Notes: generated by a model from the letters alone, not told the origin. 64,000 nucleotides of DNA from PALSA-1444 sp964291045 (GCF_964291045.1 NZ_OZ197277.1:1488001-1552000), one strand, 5' to 3'. Shown: positions 1 through 8,889, numbered from the stretch's first letter. Numbers and translations: made by a program.

Positions 1-779
1 CCCATTTTCAGGAAATAAGGCTCAACTTGCACATCCCATCTGTTTGTATCTCCAAATTGTAAAGATACAGGAATGCCAATTTCAGCTCCCCAAACATCGT
101 GAGAAGAGGTGTCTTTAACAATCACAGCAGCTGGTGCAAGAGGTGTGCTATTGTAGGAAAATCTTTGGTAAGCGTTGAATGTACGTAATACTTTCAGATT
201 TAACCCAATTTTCTTCGTTGTGCAGAGTGAATACTCAGAAAGAGCTCCGACTGTTGCATAAGGAAGTCTTGTTTTTAACCCTTCTTTGTTATGAGAATCA
301 AGTGATGTTGTTAACCGAACGCCAGCTCCAGCATAAGGAGTCACAAGCCAATGTGTTGGAGCAAATGAATACCCCAAACGGCCTTCTACGGATCCAAACA
401 CTTTATCCCCTTTTGTCCAAACAAGCGTTGTAGGCTCTTGAGCCCCATTGGTTGCTTTGAAATCTACAGTTGCCACAGCTTGAGTAAGATCAATACCTGC
501 ATAAACAGCATCAGGTGTCAAATATTGATACCCGATTGTTGTTCCTGCAAAAAATCTCGTTCCTCGTACAGCTGCATCTAAAGTAGCAGGCGTAGTGTCT
601 GTTGCTTTTGTTTTGAAATCTACCTTTGCTCTATAAGCAAAAAGCTCTGGTCCAAAATAAACTGAATTTGGATAGGCTTCATCAATAGGCTGAAGTAGTG
701 GTGTTGCAGGTTGAGCTCCATAAGCTACAGAGCCCATTAACATGCCAAGCGATAAGAAACATTTTGTTATCATTTTCAT
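1..779 (-). CDS. Outer-membrane beta-barrel protein (3' end cut by window edge)
   Basis: A reading frame starts at 779 and stays open to the left edge, showing about 259 residues of the N-terminal part. It opens with a classical signal peptide: Lys residues, a hydrophobic core, and a likely cleavage after ...SVAYG (residue 21), before AQPAT. The mature part alternates hydrophobic and polar residues with aromatic strand ends (YFGPELFAYRAKVDF, GTRFFAGTTIGYQYL, GYSFAPTHWLVTPYAGAGV), as expected of a small transmembrane beta-barrel or a chlamydial MOMP/OmpA-like porin. A GGGAG lies 9 nt before the 779 start; a second ATG follows two codons later. It is probably a surface porin or adhesin. The exact family cannot be fixed without the C-terminus, where a terminal Phe strand would be expected. 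Confidence 0.75.
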   Translation of the reverse strand, partial: MKMITKCFLSLGMLMGSVAYGAQPATPLLQPIDEAYPNSVYFGPELFAYRAKVDFKTKATDTTPATLDAAVRGTRFFAGTTIGYQYLTPDAVYAGIDLTQAVATVDFKATNGAQEPTTLVWTKGDKVFGSVEGRLGYSFAPTHWLVTPYAGAGVRLTTSLDSHNKEGLKTRLPYATVGALSEYSLCTTKKIGLNLKVLRTFNAYQRFSYNSTPLAPAAVIVKDTSSHDVWGAEIGIPVSLQFGDTNRWDVQVEPYFLKM

Positions 780-782
780 AAT

Positions 783-1385
783 TCAAATCTCCCAATTTAT
801 TTTATTGTTCAATTTTTTTGCCATGTTTGACAATGGTTTTGCTTTATCATATTTGATCGAATTCCTCGCCATCTCCTTACCTGATGTCCTAAAAATGCAC
901 TCTTGCTGCGGCTCAGACAGAAAAGTTTTCTTTGGTTTGCATTTCCAGTCGAAATGGTCGTTATAAGCCCAATGCCTACGTTTGTAGGTTAGACACAACT
1001 GCTGAGATATTTCATCGAGTTCAGAGAATAGCTTTGCTCTATCATCCGCTAATTGCTTAGAAGAGGAATGAAGAGCAATATCTAAATTCTGATGAGAGCC
1101 AATTAAGATACAGCGCTCACCTTGAGGGGTTTGCACTGCATCAAATTTTTTATAAAAATGAATCTGACTTACCCCTGCATGTGAAACCTGCTGAGGGGTA
1201 AAGAAAGAAGACACTTCTTTAAGAAGAGAAAATAAGAACTGAGTTTTTTGAAATCGTTGGAAATAAGAAGATAAAAACGCTTTCACAATTTGATAACTGC
1301 AAAGAGATATTTCTCTTAATAATGCAGAATCAAACCCTAGCGGATTAGCTTCTAATAGTAATGCGACACCTATGACTTTAACCAT
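783..1385 (-). CDS. Hypothetical protein upstream of the beta-barrel gene
   Basis: A 200-residue frame ending 3 nt before the beta-barrel start at 779, so the two could be cotranscribed. I recognise no domain. The N-terminal third is mostly helical and hydrophobic, with Phe-rich stretches (residues about 30-65: FLSSYFQRFQKTQFLFSLL). The C-terminal 60 residues are Lys/Arg-rich and look low in structure. The start has a weak GTGAG-type ribosome site. The last 40 codons overlap the place where the beta-barrel gene would keep its leader, so either the genes form an operon or the tail of this frame is fortuitous. No signal peptide is evident. Function unknown. Confidence 0.5.
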   Translation of the reverse strand: MVKVIGVALLLEANPLGFDSALLREISLCSYQIVKAFLSSYFQRFQKTQFLFSLLKEVSSFFTPQQVSHAGVSQIHFYKKFDAVQTPQGERCILIGSHQNLDIALHSSSKQLADDRAKLFSELDEISQQLCLTYKRRHWAYNDHFDWKCKPKKTFLSEPQQECIFRTSGKEMARNSIKYDKAKPLSNMAKKLNNKINWEI

Positions 1386-1679
1386 AAAATCTCACTCACT
1401 TACGAAACTATTAACATAGGGAGTTGAGAATTTTACTGTCAACGTAAAGTTGAAGTTTATTCTAGATGGTAATCCCAAAAAACGTCTATTTGGACGTAAA
1501 AAGATCTGTTTTTCTCTCGTAAAAATCTCTTTTCTCTTGAAAAGATTTTTTTCTATAAAAAGCATCAATTTTTCCTTATCCATCACATTTTTCAATCATT
1601 ATCTTAAGCACACTATCTCGCTTGAATTTTCTATCCCTATGCTGTAATCTAAGAAAACTTAAAAACAACCGATAACGGT

Positions 1680-2534
1680 ATGGAATTAGAATTTTTCTTT
1701 GTAATTACAGCACGTAAGTCGCTCTTCTACGCTAAAAAGTGCCTTGAATCTATTGAAGCTCAATTGGGCTCTTTTTCTATCCAAGTACTCTACGTTGACG
1801 ACGACTCTAACTATTCTCGCTCTCAAATTACTGAATTATCATTATGGTTAAAAAAAATCAATGGATCTCTTCTTTTATTATCAGATAGACACTACCAGAT
1901 TGGCGCCTTATCAAAAGCAATCCCTTTAATATCAAACCCTTACGCGGTTGTTTGTTTAATGGATGGCGATGATTATTTACTGCATCATGCACTTCAAACA
2001 GTAAGCTCTCTTTATCAAAATCAGGACACCGTGATGAGCTACGGAAACGCTCTTGTTGACTTCCGCCCTTATCAACACCCCCAGTCTCACTATTTTTCTG
2101 ATAAAACAAGTGTTAATACCCCCTACCCTTCTCAAGTTTGGGAGTCGGGGACGTTTAGGGAAGATGGGTTTCGGTGTTTTCACTTAAAAACCTTTAGAAG
2201 GTGGCTATGGGATTATCTCAATGTACAAGATTTTTGTAGAGATGACGGCACTTTTTTTAGAGCCTCAGGAGATAGCGCTTTTATCTTCCCGTTCTTAGAG
2301 CTTTTAAATCACCCCAAGCATGTCGCTTTTAATGAAGATCCCATCTATGTCTATAGACTGCACGCCGGGAATGTGCACAATCATGATAAAAAAAGCCAAA
2401 GTGATGACCTTAATACCCTAAGGTTTCATAGGGAAAAATATCTTCCCCTTGACCCCGCGATTCTTGCGTATCATATTGAACAAGCCTCTTCATATGCTAT
2501 GCAAGAAGAGAGCCATTTAATAGCTACTCGGTGA
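1680..2534 (+). CDS. Family 2 (GT-A) glycosyltransferase
   Basis: 284 residues with the GT-A nucleotide-sugar fold. A short N-terminal beta strand (FFFVITARKS) is followed by YVDDDS at 39-43 (nucleotide binding) and the metal-binding LMDGDDYL at 93-100, the DxD-type motif of GT2 enzymes. A conserved acidic/aromatic segment follows (CRDDGTFFRASGDSAFIFP). No membrane segment is seen, so it should be cytosolic or peripheral. It transfers a sugar from a nucleotide donor to an unknown acceptor. It lies 17 nt upstream of an asparagine-synthetase-type amidotransferase on the same strand, so the pair is probably one transcript. The 1386-1679 gap before it is AT-rich and lacks a strong ribosome site; the start is the first Met consistent with the fold. 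Confidence 0.85.
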   Translation: MELEFFFVITARKSLFYAKKCLESIEAQLGSFSIQVLYVDDDSNYSRSQITELSLWLKKINGSLLLLSDRHYQIGALSKAIPLISNPYAVVCLMDGDDYLLHHALQTVSSLYQNQDTVMSYGNALVDFRPYQHPQSHYFSDKTSVNTPYPSQVWESGTFREDGFRCFHLKTFRRWLWDYLNVQDFCRDDGTFFRASGDSAFIFPFLELLNHPKHVAFNEDPIYVYRLHAGNVHNHDKKSQSDDLNTLRFHREKYLPLDPAILAYHIEQASSYAMQEESHLIATR

Positions 2535-2551
2535 TATTTTAAGGATTCAAG

Positions 2552-4309
2552 ATGTGCGGAGTTACAGGAGTCATTACCCATTCTTTAACATCTCATCGGC
2601 TTCAGCAAGGCATTCAAGAGTCGTGCTCTTTTTTGCGCTCTAGAGGGCCTGATCAAACAGGCAACTTTGTACAAACACCTGCTGCTTTTGGCGTCTGTAG
2701 ACTGGCCATCCGGGACCCTTTAAAAGGTCAGCAGCCCATGGAAAGAGAGGGGTATGTCATCACCTTTAATGGAGAGCTTTATCAAACAGAAGAGCTCAAA
2801 AATAAAATCCTTGCTCACGGATGGACTTTAGAGACAGAAAGTGATACAGAGCTTTTATTACTGGGATTTATCACCTTTGGCCCCTCTATTTTTGGGGCAT
2901 TATCTGGGATGTTTGCTTGCTCCATTTGGGATATCAAGAAAGAGGTGCTCTATTTAGCAAGAGATCCCTTTGGAGAAAAACCACTTTATTACACCCAAGG
3001 AAAGACACAAGGAGAAGATTTTTTTGCCTTTGCCTCTGAAATTAAAGCGTTTAGTGCGTGGCCTTTTATGAATTGGGATCTTTGTGTGAGTGACCTTCAC
3101 CTCTTCTTAACGCATAGCTACCTTCCAGGGCTTGCAACAGGTTGGGAAACCATTCAAAAACTGCCTACTGGCTGCTATCTCATCTACAAAGAAGGTCGCT
3201 ATGAAAAAGTTGCCTATCATACCCATAACGTGTCAGAAGAGATAGATGATCACCCTATTACATCAAAGCATCTCCTTTCTTTATTAGAAGAGAGTGTAAA
3301 AAGTTGCTGCATTTCAGATAAGCTAGTTGGCGCTTTTTTTAGCGGAGGCATTGACTCTACAACAGTTAGCGCTCTCTTATCTAAATATGTGAGGGGCGCT
3401 CCTCTTTTCTCTTTACATTGGGATCACCCTGGCTATTCAGAAGAGTTTTATACTAAGTTAGCAGCCTCTGCTTTAGGGCTTAACCATTTTTCTACCACTT
3501 GCAGTGCTGCATTTATCATGGAGCATTTTACAAAGCTCGTCTCTTTGTATGATGAGCCGTTTGCTGATGAATCGATGATCCCCACCTACTGCCTCTCTTT
3601 ATTTGCAAAAGAGCATGTTGATGTGGTTTTAACAGGTGACGGAGCAGATGAGCTCTTTCATGGATATGAAAGATACGGATTTACAGGGGATTTAGCAGAG
3701 TATCTTAACACATTTTGTGCAATGCCCTCTGATGTGCATGCACGCATTTGTGAGCCAGATTTTTTGGCTCTTAAATCCCTCTCCTCTACAAAATTCACTG
3801 TGCCTCCTATAGGAGAGCTCTCCTCTCATAGACACCGCTCGTACCTTGATCTTTTGCACTATCTTCCCTATGACATTCTCATGAAAGTAGATAGAGCCTC
3901 TATGGGAGCTAGCCTTGAGACAAGAGCGCCTTTTCTAACGCCTAATGTCGCTAACTTTGCGCTCAAATGCTCCTCTTCTGCCTTAAAACAAGATTCCTCT
4001 TCAGGGAAGAAAATACTCAGATCAGCCGTTAAAGACATTATTCCCCCTCTCATCTTAAATAGGAAAAAAATGGGGTTTGGAGTCCCTTTAAAAGATTGGT
4101 TTTGTTCGTCTTTGAAAAGCTGGATGATGACAAGGCTCTTAGAGGGTGAGCTTTATCAAATGGGGTGGTTTTCTAGAGAAGGGGTCTTAAATCTCATCCA
4201 ATCTCACTTAAACGGGGAAAAAAATCATGCGAGAGCGCTATTTAACCTTCTTGTCTTAGAAGAGTGGATACGAAATAGACCGCAAGGTAAAAATGCCCTT
4301 CTCTTGTAA
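2552..4309 (+). CDS. asnB: Asparagine synthetase, glutamine-hydrolysing (AsnB type)
   Basis: 585 residues in the canonical two-domain order. The N-terminal class II glutamine amidotransferase begins MCGVTG, with Cys2 as the nucleophile after Met removal, RGPD at 31-34, and NGELYQ and DPFGEKPLYY further on. The C-terminal synthetase has the PP-loop FFSGGIDST (SGGIDS at 264-269) and later GDGADELFHGY and KVDRASM. It should make an amide from glutamine, ATP and a carboxylate. Plain asparagine synthesis is one option. Close coupling to a glycosyltransferase also allows amidation of a sugar acid or peptide, a role AsnB paralogues have in glycan and natural-product clusters (inference). Chlamydiaceae generally lack asparagine synthesis, so this gene marks a wider metabolism. 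Confidence 0.9.
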   Translation: MCGVTGVITHSLTSHRLQQGIQESCSFLRSRGPDQTGNFVQTPAAFGVCRLAIRDPLKGQQPMEREGYVITFNGELYQTEELKNKILAHGWTLETESDTELLLLGFITFGPSIFGALSGMFACSIWDIKKEVLYLARDPFGEKPLYYTQGKTQGEDFFAFASEIKAFSAWPFMNWDLCVSDLHLFLTHSYLPGLATGWETIQKLPTGCYLIYKEGRYEKVAYHTHNVSEEIDDHPITSKHLLSLLEESVKSCCISDKLVGAFFSGGIDSTTVSALLSKYVRGAPLFSLHWDHPGYSEEFYTKLAASALGLNHFSTTCSAAFIMEHFTKLVSLYDEPFADESMIPTYCLSLFAKEHVDVVLTGDGADELFHGYERYGFTGDLAEYLNTFCAMPSDVHARICEPDFLALKSLSSTKFTVPPIGELSSHRHRSYLDLLHYLPYDILMKVDRASMGASLETRAPFLTPNVANFALKCSSSALKQDSSSGKKILRSAVKDIIPPLILNRKKMGFGVPLKDWFCSSLKSWMMTRLLEGELYQMGWFSREGVLNLIQSHLNGEKNHARALFNLLVLEEWIRNRPQGKNALLL

Positions 4310-4984
4310 TTCTTGAGGCACCTCTCTTGATGAGAAATAACTGCGCTATAAAACTGTTTAAAGTGGTTCATTTGTTTGCTAAAAATTTAAGTATATTGCA
4401 GCTATCTTAGACGAAAGATTTAAAATGGACTAAAAAAAGCTGGGGCTATAGTTAAGGTAGGAATGATTGACTAAGTGATTTCCAGAAAATGGAAATAGAA
4501 GTTCTTGGAAAAAGAGAGCTATTGTCATTTTTTTAACGCCAGTTACTGAAAGTCATATAGGATTTCTTTGTTTTCCACCATCTCGAGGAAGGTGTTTGAT
4601 CTTCCAGAAGTTTTTTTTCTAAATAGGTTTAAACTCTTTACAAAAGTTATGGACATGGTAGAATGGAGTAACTCATTCAAGTTCATTCATTTTTCAACCT
4701 TCGTATTTATTCTTTTTCTTGATATAAAAAAATTAACGCTCAAAAGATTGAAAATATTTTAAACCCGGCGTTATTTATAGGAATAAGTCTTTCTTCAATA
4801 TGAAAAAAGCTCTTCTTGGATACTGTTTATCAAAATATCAAGCAGTCAGAAATACTTCAAAAGCAGGTTTCATTATTTCTTGTAAAATTAGCCTCTTACG
4901 CCTACCAATTTCCTTGTCTGAAATGGCCCACTATCTAAAGATCATCTTTTGTATATCCACTTCTTTTCAAGGGCCCAGTTTTTT
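4310..4984. other. Non-coding or decayed stretch between asnB and the AAA-ATPase
   Basis: About 675 bases with no convincing gene. Short plus-strand frames at 4568 and 4800 lack ribosome sites and protein-like composition. On the minus strand around 4815-4960 a gene-like stretch reads WAISDKEIGRRKRLILQEI but is bracketed by in-frame stops, so it may be the remains of a lost gene. I see no RNA gene or clear promoter. Confidence 0.4.
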
Positions 4985-5015
4985 ATTAAAAAATGCCCCT
5001 TGAATAAGGGGCATT
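4985..5015 (-). terminator. Rho-independent terminator of the AAA-ATPase gene
   Basis: Read on the minus strand, a perfect 10-bp stem (AATGCCCCTT / AAGGGGCATT, arms 5006-5015 and 4992-5001) with a 4-nt loop runs directly into a T-rich tract. It lies about 75 nt after the stop of the ATPase gene. A mutated copy of the same hairpin sits at 7450-7473 beside the decayed second gene copy. Confidence 0.85.
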
Positions 5016-5088
5016 GATGTTTGATGAGCAGCTGTCTTATTCAGCATTAATACAAAGTAAGTGATGCTGATCATAGGACATTTTTTTT

Positions 5089-6987
5089 CTATTTAGGCGT
5101 GTAAGATAGCTGCCGCTTCTCTTCACCTTCTGATGAAAAAACTATTGCTTTCCAATCGTTAATGCTTCTTGCCTTAGAATCAAAATTAATTCCCATAGCA
5201 ATAATATCTTTACCCTTAGGTCCTGTATTGAACTTTGTAATGTACTCTTTATCCCTGATTTGATCTAAAGCTGCCCCCGCGGTCTTGTCTTTTTTAATCT
5301 CAATGACATAAATAAGCTTATCAAGTTCTATCACTAAATCAATACGTTCTAAATTTGTGCTCTCTTCTATTCTATAAGGAATACTCATTCCTGCTAGAAG
5401 AAGAGTAAAACTCACATGAAAAAATCTCTCATCCATAGCCCTTTTATAGATTTGATAAGCAATCGCTGTACACTGAGTATTAATTTTATCACAAAAAGTT
5501 TGAAGATCAATTTCCTCTAATTTTTTCTTACACTCAATTCCTAAACTATTTATCTTAGCTCTAGGTAAATTAGTCACATGAGACAGGAGAGTTTCTGAAA
5601 AAGAGGTTCTTATTTCTTGGTTAGGAAAATCTAAAGTGTAAAAACGGGAAACAGGGTCATACCCTTGAATGGTAAAATAGCCTGCTTGCCACATTAAAGC
5701 AGGGATATTGATTATTTCAATATCAAAATGACCTGATAAATCGTCCTCTTGTACTTTAGCACCGCCTAAAAAAACTCCTAAATCAGGAAGTTTTTCAATT
5801 TGTTTAATTAAAAAGGAAGGAGCTCCAGACTGCATCCAATAATTTTGAAATTCCCTTCGCTCTAAGTAATTTAAAATAGAGTGTGGATTATACACTTTGA
5901 TGTTTTCTTTAGAAAATCGGTATCCATTGTACCATCTTCTTAATACATCCATCTTAGAAAACAGCTGTTGATCTGTGATAGGACCTTTCTCTTTTGTTTC
6001 ATATTGAATGCTTTCTTTGATAAGAGGGCTTAGAAACTGAGAAACCTCTGCTTCTGTGTATCCCATTATTGCCCCATAAGAGGAGTGTGTTGTAATATCA
6101 TTTAAATTATTGGCCCCTGAAAAGAGGGAAGCGTGAGAAAACTTTGTAACTCCTGTAACAAAAACAAAATCTAAATAGGCATCAGACCCGTTAAGGACTC
6201 CTAAAAATGATCGCATAAGACGGCGATTATAATTTAAAAGCTCAGGCTCACCTAAATTATCTGTTAGGGGTTTATCATAGTCATCGATTAAAACAGCCAC
6301 TTTTTTCTGGTGTTTATTAAAGAGCTCTTTGATTAACAGTGAAAACTTTTTTTCCACAGAACACTTTTCTAAAACAATATAGTGACTTTTAGCAATCTCG
6401 GTAATTGTTTGATCTAAATCATTTTCAAATCCCTCTTTTGTTCGTGTGCTCATCAAGGAAAAATCCAAATGAATCACTGAACGTTTATCCCAATTGTATG
6501 CAGTTTGATAAATGCTTTGATTCTTAAAAAGTTCTTTATCCCCTGCTAAAATGGATTTAAGCATACTGACAAATAAAGACTTCCCAAATCTTCGAGGGCG
6601 GTTAATAAAATAATACCTACCCCCCTCAATCAATTGTTTTGCAAAATGTGTTTTATCAATATAAACATAGTTATTTTTCAAAATGTCTTCAATGGTTTGA
6701 ATTCCTAAGGGAATTTTTTGATTTTTAATATTACAAGATGAAATTTGAGAGGGCTGTTGGAGTGGAGTTGAAAGGGTATTTTTATGAGAAAAAAAAGATG
6801 AGGTTGTTTTAGAGAAATGAGAGTAATTTCTCAGATGCATTTTTGGGCTAACAAAAAGAAGGAAAAAATTTGTTACCTGCCTTGAATTTAAAGATAAATA
6901 GTCTTGTCTGACTATTTCTGTCTTATTGTTTTTAAAGGAATAAAGAACATTTTTATAGTTCTGGCTTACTAGATACTTGATCGACAT
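5089..6987 (-). CDS. AAA-ATPase-like / PD-(D/E)XK nuclease-like protein (DUF1703 type)
   Basis: 632 residues. After a variable first ~90 residues the AAA-ATPase-like domain starts (IPLGIQTIEDILKNNYVYID, 92-111), with a Walker A-like RPRRFGKSL at 130-138 and a Walker B-like VAVLIDDYDKPL. The C-terminus has the PD-(D/E)XK core RIDLVIEL...IYVIEIKKDK, typical of the family paired with this ATPase (Pfam PF09820 plus PF08011, as I recall). The start is set by AGGGAGG 6 nt upstream. Such proteins are multicopy and mobile in Chlamydia-like bacteria, Bacteroidetes and Fusobacteria, and their role is not established. They may act on nucleic acid or in host interaction (speculation). A second copy is present nearby only as a broken fragment. 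Confidence 0.85.
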   Translation of the reverse strand: MSIKYLVSQNYKNVLYSFKNNKTEIVRQDYLSLNSRQVTNFFLLFVSPKMHLRNYSHFSKTTSSFFSHKNTLSTPLQQPSQISSCNIKNQKIPLGIQTIEDILKNNYVYIDKTHFAKQLIEGGRYYFINRPRRFGKSLFVSMLKSILAGDKELFKNQSIYQTAYNWDKRSVIHLDFSLMSTRTKEGFENDLDQTITEIAKSHYIVLEKCSVEKKFSLLIKELFNKHQKKVAVLIDDYDKPLTDNLGEPELLNYNRRLMRSFLGVLNGSDAYLDFVFVTGVTKFSHASLFSGANNLNDITTHSSYGAIMGYTEAEVSQFLSPLIKESIQYETKEKGPITDQQLFSKMDVLRRWYNGYRFSKENIKVYNPHSILNYLERREFQNYWMQSGAPSFLIKQIEKLPDLGVFLGGAKVQEDDLSGHFDIEIINIPALMWQAGYFTIQGYDPVSRFYTLDFPNQEIRTSFSETLLSHVTNLPRAKINSLGIECKKKLEEIDLQTFCDKINTQCTAIAYQIYKRAMDERFFHVSFTLLLAGMSIPYRIEESTNLERIDLVIELDKLIYVIEIKKDKTAGAALDQIRDKEYITKFNTGPKGKDIIAMGINFDSKARSINDWKAIVFSSEGEEKRQLSYTPK

Positions 6988-7092
6988 AAATACCTCCCTT
7001 GGATAAGCATCATGTTACATCTGTAAACTATTATCTATCAATATGATAAATCACTTTGTTAGTGATTATTTATTCTCTTTATTCGTGTACAG

Positions 7093-7118
7093 TGCATTTT
7101 AATAGTGATTAAAATGCA
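7093..7118. repeat. Perfect inverted repeat upstream of the AAA-ATPase gene
   Basis: Two 11-bp arms (TGCATTTTAAT / ATTAAAATGCA) surround a 4-nt loop AGTG. It is about 105 bp upstream of the ATPase start and has no following T tract, so it looks more like a regulator-binding site or structured leader than a terminator. The surrounding 6988-7417 is AT-rich and I see no gene there. Confidence 0.55.
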
Positions 7119-7417
7119 TGCCAAAAATCACTAAAATTAAATATTATCGCCCTATAATCAGGGTCTTTCCTCTGGATTTTATATAAAAAACATCTGACTA
7201 ATAGCTATGTATGAATATGTAATTGAGTGTGAAAAGAATTGTTATGAAAGACGCCCTTAAGAGTCATCAAGAGAAATCAGCTCCTTAGAGCAAAATAGTT
7301 TAAGCTTAAATTCACATCATTTTGATGGCTGGAGGGGCATCAAGGATAAAGAGAGAAATTATGAAAAGAAGAATTTTATCTTTTTTAATCTATCATGAGT
7401 TTAGGTAGCTCATGCCT

Positions 7418-7690
7418 ATCTTTTCAAGAACCTAGATTTTGTTGTAAAAAATGCCTCTGGAATAAGGGGCATTGATGTTTGCTGAGTAGCTGTCTTATTC
7501 AGCATCAATACAAAGAGAGTGATGCTGATCATGGGACACTTTTTTATTTCTGCCTAGGCGTGTAAGATAGCTACTGCTTCTCCTCACCTTATAATGAAAA
7601 TGCTTGAGCTTTCTAGTGATTGATACTTCTTATCTTTGAATCAAAATTAATGCCAAGTGCAATAATATCTTGTGCTAACTCTCTTACTCC
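7418..7690 (-). pseudogene. Decayed 3' end of a second AAA-ATPase (DUF1703-type) gene plus its terminator
   Basis: This stretch repeats 4960-5232 at an offset of 2458 bp, in the same orientation. Its minus-strand translation reads DIIALGINFDSKIRSIN, then a stop, then ...GEEKQ, a stop, and LSYTPR. The intact gene has DIIAMGINFDSKARSIN, W, ...GEEKRQ, LSYTPK. Three in-frame stops are visible (one replaces a Trp codon, one a Ser/Glu position, one the Arg/Gln after GEEK), and the terminator stem is weakened by mutation. Similarity fades past about 7690, so only the last ~45 codons and the downstream region survive. The intact gene therefore sits between two related 3' ends, as expected after a duplication followed by loss. 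Confidence 0.85.
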
Positions 7691-7908
7691 TTGGTCTTTA
7701 CAGAAATTCGGTGATCTATAATCTTATAGGAAGCGTAGAAGCTACTGTACAAATAAGAAAAAACCTACTCTTAAAGATGTTATTGCCCATTAAAAAAATC
7801 TATTAATTAATCCAAAATTAACGTTTTTTTAATATTTTGAGCCTTAAACCGATCATTTACTCATATGTGCAAATGATCAAAAAAGTTATTCTAAAAATAG
7901 GAGTCACT

Positions 7909-8175
7909 ATGCAATATAGAGAAAAAAGCCGTCTGTATTTTGAAGTTCCTGTACATCTTCATCATGCCTTGAATCAATGCGCGGTTGATTTGGGAATCAC
8001 TGCCCAAGAATTAGTTACTCAAGCCATTCTTGAAAAGCTTCACTCCCTAGAATACGAGCAAGATAGCAGAGATGCAGTAATTGCCTATGAACGGTTTTTA
8101 AAAAATGGATCTCAAACGATTTCCCATGAAGAGATGATGAAGCGGCTCGAATGGGAAGATATCCTGGATGAATGA
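7909..8175 (+). CDS. RelB/RHH-like antitoxin, orphan
   Basis: 88 residues starting at an ATG with AGGAG 7 nt upstream; a longer frame from 7837 has no ribosome site. The N-terminus (residues 1-45) has a beta strand then two helices with LGITAQELVTQAI, the pattern of ribbon-helix-helix DNA-binding antitoxins. The acidic tail (SRDAVIAYERFLKNGSQTISHEEMMKRLEW) matches the toxin-wrapping C-terminus of RelB/StbD-like proteins. Its stop overlaps a new ATG (ATGA), the usual antitoxin-toxin junction, but the downstream frame has only six codons before TAA and then runs into the convergent acetyltransferase gene. The toxin appears lost. The protein may still repress its own promoter or neutralise a related toxin elsewhere (inference). 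Confidence 0.65.
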   Translation: MQYREKSRLYFEVPVHLHHALNQCAVDLGITAQELVTQAILEKLHSLEYEQDSRDAVIAYERFLKNGSQTISHEEMMKRLEWEDILDE

Positions 8176-8181
8176 AAATTC

Positions 8182-8889
8182 TCATCTTTTAAGAGAGATA
8201 TCTTGAGCAATCTTTTCAAGAGACTTAATATCTCCCTGCATTAAAAGAGGGTAGTGCTCTTTAATAAGTCTAATGTCCCAATCCCACCACTTGATGTTTA
8301 AAAGAGAGGCTATCTTCTCTTCAGAAAACCGGAATTTAATCCCTTTGCTGGGGTTTCCGCCAACGATTTCATAAGGCTTAACATCTTGGCATACGGTAGA
8401 TCTTGCAGCAATGATAGCTCCGTCCCCTATTTTAACGCCTGGCATGATGAGGGCCTCCCTCCCGATCCACACATCATTTCCAACCTCTGTATTCCCTTTA
8501 TGCTGAGCTGCTAGTGCCCATGGCTCTATTAAGCTTTCTTCACTAAAAATATGCCAAAAAGGGTAAGTTGTAATGGCATCCATTTGGTGATTGGCATACG
8601 GGCTTAAAAACTTCACGCCCCATCCGATGGAGCAAAATTTTCCAATGAGAAGTTTTTGATCTCCAAATCCGTAAGGAATGATTTCTTTTACAATTTGATC
8701 AGATTCTAAGCAATCTACATGAGCGTAGGTGAAATCCCCAATGACGATTTGATCATTTCCGATCATGGGCTTTAAAAATACATTCCCCTTACAAGGGCCA
8801 TAGAGCTGATTTAGATGAAGCATATCTTTTTGAAGAGGGTTACGCTCTATCAGCATCTCTTTTAATGCTTGAATCCACTTCTCTTGCAT
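8182..8889 (-). CDS. Hexapeptide-repeat acetyltransferase (CatB/Vat-like XAT class)
   Basis: 235 residues, the usual size for xenobiotic acetyltransferases. The left-handed beta-helix repeats are clear: IGKFCSIGWGVKFL, then after the insertion loop VGNDVWIGREALIMPGVKIGDGAIIAA, ending with PYEIVGGNPSKGIKFRF, the standard C-terminal signature. The catalytic His is probably H101 in PYANHQMD. It would transfer acetyl from CoA to a hydroxyl. Drug-modifying Vat/CatB members belong here, but so do many sugar O-acetyltransferases. As the last gene of a six-gene minus-strand operon with a glycosyltransferase and epimerase, it more likely acetylates the operon's own product (inference). It starts 2 nt after the upstream stop. 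Confidence 0.85.
   Translation of the reverse strand: MQEKWIQALKEMLIERNPLQKDMLHLNQLYGPCKGNVFLKPMIGNDQIVIGDFTYAHVDCLESDQIVKEIIPYGFGDQKLLIGKFCSIGWGVKFLSPYANHQMDAITTYPFWHIFSEESLIEPWALAAQHKGNTEVGNDVWIGREALIMPGVKIGDGAIIAARSTVCQDVKPYEIVGGNPSKGIKFRFSEEKIASLLNIKWWDWDIRLIKEHYPLLMQGDIKSLEKIAQDISLKR

Noticed and set aside
1392..1647. Two overlapping short frames on opposite strands in the gap before the GT2 gene
   Set aside because: AT-rich, no ribosome site and no protein-like composition; they mirror each other in a low-complexity stretch.
4568..5003. Two plus-strand frames of 64 and 67 codons after asnB
   Set aside because: No ribosome sites. The second runs into the terminator stem of the opposite gene and reads as chance.
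7378..7440. Start of a possible lipoprotein signal peptide (MKRRILSFLI, then after a slip SLGSSCLS)
   Set aside because: Stops after 15 codons; the slipped frame continues only into the decayed ATPase copy. Too little to call.
8182..8889. Calling the acetyltransferase an antibiotic-resistance gene
   Set aside because: The fold is shared by resistance enzymes and sugar acetyltransferases; operon context favours a biosynthetic role and no drug specificity can be read.
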